In this document: piece after piece, positions 7,879-14,400 of the stretch
Layout: every line of letters begins with the position of its first letter
Numbering within the stretch: the first letter of the stretch is position 1
NCBI GenBank assembly: GCA_900316905.1
Contig: ONET01000011.1
Coordinates: 1-47,400 of the forward strand
Reading direction: 5' to 3'
DNA length: 47,400 nucleotides
From: an uncultured Treponema sp.
Lineage (GTDB): Bacteria > Spirochaetota > Spirochaetia > Treponematales > Treponemataceae
Notes under the pieces: generated by a model
Told to the model about the DNA's origin: nothing
Seen by the model: only the letters and a program-made list of their open reading frames with translations
The model's database searches: none
Program-made: the position numbers and the translations under genes

Positions 7879-7986
7879 GTGCGCTCCGGCCCTTTAACTG
7901 GAGAACATAATTTCAGGCGCGTTCCCGCCTTTAAAGTGGAAGATATAATTTCAGGCACGCTCCGGCCTTTAAACTGGAGAACATAA
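7879..7986 (+). repeat. Tandem 38-nt antitoxin repeats (about 2.8 units)
   Basis: Units start at 7879, 7917 and 7955. Units 1 and 3 are nearly identical. Unit 2 differs at about a quarter of positions but keeps length and the ATAATTTCAG end shared with unit 1. Confidence 0.9.
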
Positions 7987-7987
7987 C

Positions 7988-8011
7988 GGCGGTCGAAAGA
8001 CCGCCTTTTTT
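7988..8011 (+). terminator. Intrinsic terminator between antitoxin RNA and toxin gene
   Basis: GGCGGTC-GAAA-GACCGCC is a perfect 7-bp stem with a GNRA tetraloop, followed by six T. In type III systems a leaky terminator here sets a high antitoxin-to-toxin ratio. Confidence 0.9.
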
Positions 8012-8022
8012 GTGAGGCGAAA

Positions 8023-8553
8023 ATGTTCTTTGTTATTTCTGACCGCTACATCGATTGTCTGAGCGAGAAAAATCCGCATGTAATGTCAAACAAAGCGGAA
8101 ACACGAACATATCACAGAAAATACATAGGCATACTTGCGGAACTAGGCGGCTTTAAATATTTTGTTCCTTTGTCTTCTCCAAAGCCGGCCGATTACGACA
8201 AGAACGGAGCCATAAAGCATGACAGCCTTATAAAAATGTATATGCGGAGCAAGGATGTTCTTTATGGAACAATCCGCTTTAATTATATGATACCTGTTCC
8301 TCCAAAAGAATTGCAGGAAGTTTCCGTCAATGACGAGGGCGACTTGAGGTATAAAATTCTTATGCAGAGCGAGATGATGTTCATTCGCGCTAATCGAGAC
8401 AAAATAGAAAAGTCTGCGGCTCGAATTTACAGAATGCGCAAGTCCTACAACAAAGAAAAATTTGGCGAAAACAGAATGATGGAAATGACCTTGGATTTTT
8501 CCGAGCTTGAGGCGTTGTGTTCCGAGTGGACGCAAAATTATGGAAATGCCTAA
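8023..8553 (+). CDS. toxN: Type III toxin, ToxN/AbiQ-family endoribonuclease
   Basis: This 176-residue protein matches the ToxN/AbiQ family in length and pattern: an N-terminal SDRYIDCL segment, RKYIGIL with Lys33, the PLSSPK motif (Ser51, Ser52, Lys54) that aligns with the catalytic Thr-Ser-Pro-Lys of ToxN, then FNYMIPVP and the helix MMFIRANRDKI. The family cuts RNA at A-rich sites, halts growth, and is held in check by its repeat RNA; several members abort phage infection. GAGG sits 6 nt before the ATG, directly after the terminator. All expected key residues are present, so it looks functional. Codon use is A/T-richer than the chromosomal genes, consistent with horizontal acquisition (inference). 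Confidence 0.93.
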   Translation: MFFVISDRYIDCLSEKNPHVMSNKAETRTYHRKYIGILAELGGFKYFVPLSSPKPADYDKNGAIKHDSLIKMYMRSKDVLYGTIRFNYMIPVPPKELQEVSVNDEGDLRYKILMQSEMMFIRANRDKIEKSAARIYRMRKSYNKEKFGENRMMEMTLDFSELEALCSEWTQNYGNA

Positions 8554-8615
8554 CGGTTCCCCGCTTTTGGAGCGTTAGCGGGGGAAGGCCTGCCGGTATT
8601 GGTGGACGCACCCCG

Positions 8616-8655
8616 CGGGCGGTCTTCCGTTTGGGAGGCCGCCCGATTTTTTTTT
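8616..8655 (+). terminator. Rho-independent terminator after toxN / left end of Rpn copy 2
   Basis: A stem of about 12 bp (GGGCGGTCTTCC with GGGAGGCCGCCC, G-U pairs included) closes on the loop GTTT and is followed by nine T. A bulged stem at 8557-8586 precedes it without a T tract. Confidence 0.85.
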
Positions 8656-8735
8656 GTTGCGGGATTTGATTGCGGTTTTGCGGCGCTAAGTCGCGCAGCG
8701 TCTGAAAGACGCGGTGAAACCGCTCGAAACAATTA

Positions 8736-9563
8736 TTAAGGTCTTTCTGACGAAGATTCGAGCGGACTTTTTTGCAGGGCAAGGACTTGCTCTAGGGGCA
8801 AGCCTTCCGCTTGCGCGATTTGTTCCGGTGTCAAGACATTCATGGCAAGAAGATTTCGCGCGACTTCCACGGCCTTTCGCTGCATGCCTTCAGTTATGCC
8901 TTGTTCGCGGCCTTCGATGATGCCGTCTTGCCGCCAGTTGCGGATTGCGATTTCTTCATTGAACTCTGTCAAACACATGCCGATTATGTTCTCCTTTTGT
9001 TCGCGGACAAAGCCGTCAAGCAAGTCTTGCTCGCAAGCCCATTCTACGGCCTCGCGCACGGCTTGCCCGATTTCCATGTCATTTCCTTGGTTGTCGGAGA
9101 TTCTCCCCACAAGCCTTACATAATCATATAATGGTTTGCATTTTTTGACAAGGCTTTCGTTCATATTGGTGTTGATGTTTATCACGTCTGCAGTCCACTC
9201 AAATTTGCCGGAGTCGTCCTTTTGCTCAAACGCGCTGGAAAGCCTAAGCTCGTAACGCTCGGCTCGGTCAGGCTTGCCGTTGTAGAACACGACGAATCGC
9301 GGGTTCGGAATTTTTATCAATGACGAGCGGTGCAAGTCTAGTTTGTTGTCGGTAATGAACCTTTGGTACAGTTGGGAAAAGTAGAACAGGCCCCTTAAGG
9401 GCATATTGGCGTTTGGGCGGCTTTGCTGTTCGTAGAGCGTCATTTGGCTGTCAACCAAAAAGGAAACGTCATTGTACATCGTTACGAAAATAACGTTTTC
9501 GATTGTGTTAAGTTTTAGTGTGTCGGGGTCTGTGTAGTTCGTGCCGTTCAGGGTGTTGTACAA
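8736..9563 (-). CDS. Rpn/PD-(D/E)XK nuclease-family 'transposase', copy 2
   Basis: The 275-residue open frame is nearly the same as copy 1 through residue ~215, with the same VDSQMTLYEQQS active-site segment. It then has a different C-terminal tail (GITEGMQRKAVEVARNLLAM... LEQVLALQKSPLE), so tails have been exchanged or diverged fast. As in copy 1, the frame is entered at a TTG and the ribosome site AGGAGG (9661-9666) with ATG 9654 opens a frame +1 out of register. It may be inactive, frameshifted by design, or started internally. Confidence 0.75.
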   Translation of the reverse strand: MYNTLNGTNYTDPDTLKLNTIENVIFVTMYNDVSFLVDSQMTLYEQQSRPNANMPLRGLFYFSQLYQRFITDNKLDLHRSSLIKIPNPRFVVFYNGKPDRAERYELRLSSAFEQKDDSGKFEWTADVININTNMNESLVKKCKPLYDYVRLVGRISDNQGNDMEIGQAVREAVEWACEQDLLDGFVREQKENIIGMCLTEFNEEIAIRNWRQDGIIEGREQGITEGMQRKAVEVARNLLAMNVLTPEQIAQAEGLPLEQVLALQKSPLESSSERP

Positions 9564-9588
9564 GTCCAGCCGCCAGCGCTTGCTGCGG

Positions 9589-9654
9589 TCATCGTCCTCG
9601 CCAAAAATGGCGATGAAAAGGGGATTCGATAGTGTTTGTTTGAGTCTCTGACAT
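9589..9654 (-). CDS. Short N-terminal frame of Rpn copy 2, +1 out of frame
   Basis: ATG at 9654, 6 nt after AGGAGG, reads MSETQTNTIES then FHRHFWRGR and TGA (21 codons). It is 18 nt shorter than its counterpart in copy 1. Because 18 is a multiple of three, the frame relation to the main nuclease frame is kept. Confidence 0.4.
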   Translation of the reverse strand: MSETQTNTIESPFHRHFWRGR

Positions 9655-9668
9655 TTTTGTCCTCCTGT

Positions 9669-9701
9669 AAAAAAAACGGGAACCGCATTCTTGCGATTCC
9701 C
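9669..9701 (-). terminator. Intrinsic terminator inside the leader of Rpn copy 2
   Basis: On the - strand GGGAATCGCA pairs with TGCGGTTCCC (one G-U) around AGAA, followed by G and eight T and then the AGGAGG. Stem interior differs from copy 1 while pairing is preserved. Confidence 0.65.
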
Positions 9702-9845
9702 TTATGCATATAAGATAGACATTTTTGTTCAAAAATTAGCGTTTTTTTGGAAAAATCGTAAAAAAAATTCGCGAGTTTTCCGGTATTGTACAATACATTT
9801 GTTTTTACCGCTGGGCGTCAGCCTAGGCAAGCTCCTCGCTAGTCC

Positions 9846-9874
9846 TTGAACTTTCCCCTCAAATTCATTATAAT
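9846..9874 (+). promoter_or_regulatory. Sigma-70 type promoter of metG
   Basis: TTGAAC (9846-9851), 17-nt spacer, perfect TATAAT (9869-9874). It lies just outside Rpn copy 2 and about 30 nt before metG, and should drive metG and the downstream genes. Confidence 0.8.
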
Positions 9875-9904
9875 ATTTCAACTTAAATTTATAGAGGAAA
9901 GCAG

Positions 9905-12199
9905 ATGAAAAGAAGACTCGTGACCTCGGCCTTGCCGTATGTAAACAACATTCCCCACTTGGGAAACTTGATACAAATGCTCAGCGCGGACGTTTACGCG
10001 CGCTTTTGCCGAAGCCGCGGCTACGAAACCCTTTATGTTTGCGGAACCGACGAATACGGAACCGCGACCGAGACAAAAGCGCTGGAGGAAAAAAAGACTC
10101 CGCGCGAGCTTTGCGACTACTACTTTAAGGAACACACAAAAATCTACGACTGGTTCCACATCGACTTTGACATTTTTGGCCGCACCTCAAATCCCGAATG
10201 CACAGAGCGCACGCAAGAGCTTTACAAGGACTTGGAAAAGAACGGCTACATCGTTGAAAAAACAAACACCCAGCTTTACTGCCCCAAGTGCCAGCGCTTT
10301 TTGGCCGACCGCTATGTTCACGGCGTTTGCCCCAAGTGCGGAAGCGACAAGGCGCGCGGAGACCAGTGCGACGACTGCGGAAGCCTTCTTGACCCGATTG
10401 AGCTAAAAGAGCCAAAGTGCTCAACTTGCGGCGCGACTCCCGAGCCAAAAGAGACCAAGCACCTTTACATAAACCTTCCGGCCATCAGCGACAAGCTCAA
10501 CGAATGGATGGAAAAAACTAGCGCCGAAGGAAAGTGGAGCGACAACGCCATCAACATCACAAAGGCTTGGATTCGCGACGGCCTTAACGAAAGGGCAATC
10601 ACCCGCGACTTAAAGTGGGGCATTCCCGTTCCGCGCGAAGGCTACGAAAACAAAGTATTCTACGTTTGGTTCAACGCGCCGATCGGATACATCTCCATCA
10701 CCCAGCAGCTTGCCAACGAGCTTAAGACCGCGGGAAAGCCGTCGTTCGATTGGAAGTCTTGGTGGCAGCCCAAGGACAAGGACGTGGAGTTGTTCCAGTT
10801 TATCGGAAAGGACAACATTCCATTCCACACGGTAATCTTCCCTTGCACGCTTTTGGGAAGCGGCCGCGACTGGACAAAGCTTTACCACATGAGCTCGACC
10901 GAGTACCTCAACTACGAGGACGGAAAATTCTCAAAGAGCCGCGGAGTCGGTGTCTTTGGAAGCGACGCTATAGAGACAGGAATTCCCGCCGACGCTTGGC
11001 GCTTTTACATTTTCTACAACAGGCCTGAAAAGCAAGACTTCCAGTTCACTTGGAAGGACTTCCAGGAAAAGCTTAACTCGGAGCTTGTCGGAAACTTGGG
11101 AAACCTCGTCAACCGAACGCTCTTGTTCGTAAACAAGTACTACGAGGGAAAAATTCCTTCCGCTCCCGTCGACGAAGAATTGTGGGCCAAGGTCCGCGCG
11201 CTTGAAGAAAAAATCACAGAGAACATGGAGTGGGCCAACCTTAAGGACGCCTTCCGCCAGATGTTCGAAATCTCTGACATTTGCAACAAGGCTTTCCAGG
11301 CCGCCGAGCCATGGAAGGCGCGGAACGACGACCCCGCAAAGGCCGAAAAACTTATTTACAACCTTTGCTATGTAATCAAGGACTTGATGATAATGGCCCA
11401 CGCCTTTATGCCCCAGTACACGCAAAAAGTGATGGGCTATTTTGGAAAGACCATAAAGGAAAGCCGCATAGGCCAGCCCACGCTTGAGGGCTTGGACTGG
11501 TCCGACTTGGGCAAAATGGAAGGCTTGGACTCTCTTGGCCCGACAGAGATTTACTTCACTCCGATGGACAAAAAGACCATGGAAGCCTTTAGGGAAAAAT
11601 TCTCAGGAAGCCAAAAGGAACGGAAGGAAGGCGAACAAAAGAAAGAAAAAGCCAAAAAGGCCGCCAAAGAAGAGCCGGCTCCCTTGCCGCCCGCCGAGCA
11701 GCCCGCGCACTTTAACAAGAACATCGAGCTTCGCGTCGCCAAAATCCTTAAGGTTGACAACAACCCCGATGGCGACAAATTGTACGTCGAGACAATGGAC
11801 GACGGAAGCGGAACCGAGCGCATCGTCCAGTCCGGCTTGCGCCCATACCTCAAGCCCGAGGACTTGATTGGAAAGAACATAATTTTGGCGGCCAACTTGG
11901 CTCCCCGAAAAATGCGCGGAATCGAAAGCCACGGAATGCTCCTCGCCGCCGACTACAAGGACGCGGACGGAAAGGATTGCGTCGAAGTTTTGACTGCGCC
12001 TTGGGCCAAACCCGGCGACCCGGTAATTTTGGAAGGAGCCGACCCGGCCTTTAAAAAGCCCGACGTGATTGACATAGACACTTTCTGCGCGGTAGAAATC
12101 AAGACCGTAAACAAGAGCGTCCAAATCGGCGGCGTGAACCTTGTCGTTGGCGGAAAGGCCATCACGACTGACTTTACGGTTAACGGAGACATTCACTAA
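9905..12199 (+). CDS. metG: Methionyl-tRNA synthetase
   Basis: This 764-residue cytoplasmic enzyme charges tRNA-Met with methionine. It has the class I HIGH-type motif PHLGN (residues 17-21), a zinc-knuckle insertion with four CxxC pairs (about 138-180), the KFSKS form of KMSKS near residue 340, and a C-terminal EMAP/Trbp-like tRNA-binding domain (about 605-764, starting FNKNIELRVAKI). A charged Lys/Glu linker at about 565-600 joins the two. GAGGAAA precedes the ATG. Length fits the long MetG form with a fused tRNA-binding domain. Confidence 0.97.
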   Translation: MKRRLVTSALPYVNNIPHLGNLIQMLSADVYARFCRSRGYETLYVCGTDEYGTATETKALEEKKTPRELCDYYFKEHTKIYDWFHIDFDIFGRTSNPECTERTQELYKDLEKNGYIVEKTNTQLYCPKCQRFLADRYVHGVCPKCGSDKARGDQCDDCGSLLDPIELKEPKCSTCGATPEPKETKHLYINLPAISDKLNEWMEKTSAEGKWSDNAINITKAWIRDGLNERAITRDLKWGIPVPREGYENKVFYVWFNAPIGYISITQQLANELKTAGKPSFDWKSWWQPKDKDVELFQFIGKDNIPFHTVIFPCTLLGSGRDWTKLYHMSSTEYLNYEDGKFSKSRGVGVFGSDAIETGIPADAWRFYIFYNRPEKQDFQFTWKDFQEKLNSELVGNLGNLVNRTLLFVNKYYEGKIPSAPVDEELWAKVRALEEKITENMEWANLKDAFRQMFEISDICNKAFQAAEPWKARNDDPAKAEKLIYNLCYVIKDLMIMAHAFMPQYTQKVMGYFGKTIKESRIGQPTLEGLDWSDLGKMEGLDSLGPTEIYFTPMDKKTMEAFREKFSGSQKERKEGEQKKEKAKKAAKEEPAPLPPAEQPAHFNKNIELRVAKILKVDNNPDGDKLYVETMDDGSGTERIVQSGLRPYLKPEDLIGKNIILAANLAPRKMRGIESHGMLLAADYKDADGKDCVEVLTAPWAKPGDPVILEGADPAFKKPDVIDIDTFCAVEIKTVNKSVQIGGVNLVVGGKAITTDFTVNGDIH

Positions 12200-13459
12200 T
12201 TGTCCGGCGTCACTGTTCAAAAGCTGGAATTTTCCCCAAGCGGAAACGAAGGCTCTTTTTTGCAAACTCCCTTTTGGGGCCTCTTTAAGTCGCGCCACGG
12301 CTGGAAATTGATCCGAGCCCGAGCGTCTTTTGGCGCGGAAGAAAATTGTTCGCAAGCCAAAGAAGGCGCGGCTAAAGAAAACGCTTTGAAAGCCCAAGAG
12401 GCGGGCGGCTTTGACTTTTCGATTTTGGTCCGCTCTTTCGCGCGCGGCTTTTTTAGCCTGGCCTACGTTCCGCTTTTTCCGAACGAAAAAGCCTTTAAGT
12501 TTTTGCAAGCCAAAGAGGGCGGCGTAGCGAACGACAGCGCCAGCGCGAAAGAGGGCGGCAAGGCGAACGATGCGGCCGCGCCCAGCCCAAAAGTTTTTTG
12601 CGCCGCGCTAGACCAATTGGCGGCCGCGCTAAAGGCTCTTTTGCCGGCCAACACGATTTGCGTCCGCTTTGACCCGCAAGTGGAATTTCCTGAGCCCGAC
12701 GAGCGCGACGCCTTTAACCAAAGCGTAAAAGCCGCCGCAAAAAAAGGCCGCTTTTTGTGCAAAAAAAACGCGGTGGACATACAGCCGCCCGACACGACGC
12801 AAGTTGACTTGACGCGGACCGAAGAAGAAATCTTGGCCGCGATGAAAAGCAAGTGGAGATACAACATAAACCTTGCCGCGCGAAAGGGCGTTGTTGTCCA
12901 AAAAACGGTGCTCGATTCGTCTTCGATAGAAAAGGCCGTTGACATTTTTTACGATTTGTACAAGGAAACAAGCGCGCGCGACGGAATCGCGATGCACGCA
13001 AAAAGCTATTACAAGGACTTGCTTGAGCTTTCCGCGCAAGAGGCGCAAAAAGGAAGCGACGTTCCTCAAGTTAGCCTTTATGTTGCGAGCCACGAGGGCG
13101 ACAAGTTGGGCGCCATAATGACGCTTTTTTCAAAGACCGAAAGCGTTTACCTTTACGGCTGTTCCTCCAACAAAAAAAGAAATTTAATGCCTAACTTCCT
13201 TTTGCAATGGACGGCGATGAAGGACGCCAAGGCTTACGGAAGCCGCTATTACGACATGTACGGAATGCCGCCGACCGACGACCCCAGCCACCCGATGCAT
13301 GGCCTTTATCTTTTTAAGACCGGCTTCGGCGGGCGGAACGTCCACCGCGCCGGAAGCTATGACGTTCCGTTAAAAGGAATCTACAAGCTTTGCGTTCTCG
13401 CCGAAGGCGCCAGGGCTTTTTGGCATAAAAAAATATTGAAGATAATTCGTGGACGGTAA
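12200..13459 (+). CDS. FemAB-family peptidoglycan-bridge aminoacyltransferase
   Basis: This 419-residue protein belongs to the FemA/FemB/GNAT-like family that adds amino acids from aminoacyl-tRNA to the peptidoglycan stem or bridge. The motif KSKWRYNINLAARKGVVV (about 215-232) and the C-terminal GNAT half with YYDMYGMPP and LYLFKTGFGG are typical. It starts at a TTG abutting the metG stop, so it is probably translated by coupling. The N-terminal region carries an Ala/Lys/Glu/Gly-rich insert including a 36-nt tandem repeat (12509-12580), unusual for the family. The amino acid transferred cannot be told from sequence. Confidence 0.82.
   Translation: MSGVTVQKLEFSPSGNEGSFLQTPFWGLFKSRHGWKLIRARASFGAEENCSQAKEGAAKENALKAQEAGGFDFSILVRSFARGFFSLAYVPLFPNEKAFKFLQAKEGGVANDSASAKEGGKANDAAAPSPKVFCAALDQLAAALKALLPANTICVRFDPQVEFPEPDERDAFNQSVKAAAKKGRFLCKKNAVDIQPPDTTQVDLTRTEEEILAAMKSKWRYNINLAARKGVVVQKTVLDSSSIEKAVDIFYDLYKETSARDGIAMHAKSYYKDLLELSAQEAQKGSDVPQVSLYVASHEGDKLGAIMTLFSKTESVYLYGCSSNKKRNLMPNFLLQWTAMKDAKAYGSRYYDMYGMPPTDDPSHPMHGLYLFKTGFGGRNVHRAGSYDVPLKGIYKLCVLAEGARAFWHKKILKIIRGR
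12509..12580 (+). repeat. In-frame 36-nt tandem repeat in the FemAB gene
   Basis: Two units code for AKEGGVANDSAS and AKEGGKANDAAA. A related AKEGAAKEN stretch lies about 50 codons earlier. Repeat number could vary by slippage without breaking the frame. Confidence 0.75.
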
Positions 13460-13462
13460 AAT

Positions 13463-14389
13463 ATGAACATGGAATGTTTTATTTTGGGCTGCGGCGGAAT
13501 GATGCCGCTTCCTTACAGGCACTTGACTAGCGCCCTTTTGAGGCGCGACGGAGACCTCTTTTTGTTTGACGGAGGCGAGGGAACCCAAGTGTCGCTGCGC
13601 CGCCTTAACCTTAAGTGGAAAAAAATCAACGCGATTTTTGTAAGCCACACGCACGCCGATCACGTGACCGGCCTTCCGGGAATCATGATGCTTAGCGCTC
13701 AGGTTGAACGGAGCGAGCCCCTTTACATTTACGGCCCGCCAAAAATCGCGGAGTACATCGAGACAAGCCGAAAAGTTTTGGACATGTACATAAACTATCC
13801 TGTCGTAGTGAAGGAAATCACCGCGCCTTGCGTGGTCCACAAAGAAAAGGATTTTCAAGTCAGGGCTTTTCCGCTTGACCACACAAAGGTTTGCGTCGGC
13901 TACACGCTGGAGGAATTTGACCGCCCCGGAGAATTCAATCCGCAGGCCGCGATCAACTTAAAAGTTCCGCGGGGCGCGCTTTGGTCAAAATTGCAGAACG
14001 GGCATGAAGTTACGGCCACAGACGGAACTATTGTAAAGCCAGAGCAAGTGCTTGGCCCTTCTCGCAAGGGAAGAAAGTTCAGCTACGTGACCGACACCCT
14101 TTACCTTGACTCAATCGCCAAGGAAGTCAAAGGAAGCGACCTTCTTCTTTGCGAGGGAATGTTCGAGGACGCGCTCCTTGACCAAGCCAAGGAAAAAAAG
14201 CACATGACCGCAAAGCAGGCCGCCACAATCGCCCGCGACGCGCAAGCAAAGAAAATGGCGATGATTCACTACAGCCCGCGCTACACCGACAAGGAGCTTT
14301 CTGTTTTGGAAGGCGAGGCGCGCGAAATTTTTCCGCAAGCGATTTTAGGCCGAGACCGAATGCGCTTTGAAATTCCCTACGAGGACTAG
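13463..14389 (+). CDS. rnz: Ribonuclease Z (tRNA 3' endonuclease)
   Basis: This 308-residue metallo-beta-lactamase-fold enzyme trims the 3' trailer of precursor tRNAs. It has the N-terminal LGCGGMMP glycine motif, the zinc site HTHADH (about residues 62-67), a later His in PLDHTK and a C-terminal MIHYSPRY. It starts 3 nt after the FemAB stop; a second ATG two codons in is possible. Length is usual for the bacterial short form. Confidence 0.93.
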   Translation: MNMECFILGCGGMMPLPYRHLTSALLRRDGDLFLFDGGEGTQVSLRRLNLKWKKINAIFVSHTHADHVTGLPGIMMLSAQVERSEPLYIYGPPKIAEYIETSRKVLDMYINYPVVVKEITAPCVVHKEKDFQVRAFPLDHTKVCVGYTLEEFDRPGEFNPQAAINLKVPRGALWSKLQNGHEVTATDGTIVKPEQVLGPSRKGRKFSYVTDTLYLDSIAKEVKGSDLLLCEGMFEDALLDQAKEKKHMTAKQAATIARDAQAKKMAMIHYSPRYTDKELSVLEGEAREIFPQAILGRDRMRFEIPYED

Positions 14390-14400
14390 CGGAGCGGCTT

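Larger units (their letters stand above)
7875..8011 (+). ncRNA. toxI: Type III antitoxin RNA (ToxI-like), 38-nt repeats
   Basis: The transcript begins after the promoter and holds three direct repeats: unit 1 at 7879-7916 and unit 2 at 7917-7954 (38 nt each), and unit 3 at 7955-7986 (cut at 32 nt by the terminator). In type III systems such RNAs are cut by the toxin into repeat-length pseudoknots that bind and inhibit it. Each unit has a conserved core (CCTTTAAA-like, then TGGA..A.ATAA). The arms are CTCC/GGAG in units 1 and 3 but TTCC/GGAA in unit 2, a compensatory change that supports a real stem. Position directly before a ToxN-family gene with a terminator between them is the standard layout. 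The exact 5' end is inferred. Confidence 0.85.
8585..9806. repeat. Rpn-type element, copy 2
   Basis: This is the second copy of the element described at 2889-4128. It has a shorter left end and a unique stretch at about 8678-8735. The nuclease C-terminus differs from copy 1. The two copies bracket the FGE-type lipoprotein and the toxIN locus in the same orientation, so homologous recombination between them could delete or duplicate the block between. Confidence 0.6.

Noticed and set aside
7879..7986. CRISPR array
   Set aside because: The repeats are contiguous with no unique spacers, there are only about 2.8 units, and no cas gene is near.
7988..8011. Riboswitch-type attenuator before the gene at 8023
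   Set aside because: The repeat RNA, terminator and toxin motif together match type III antitoxin layout more closely.
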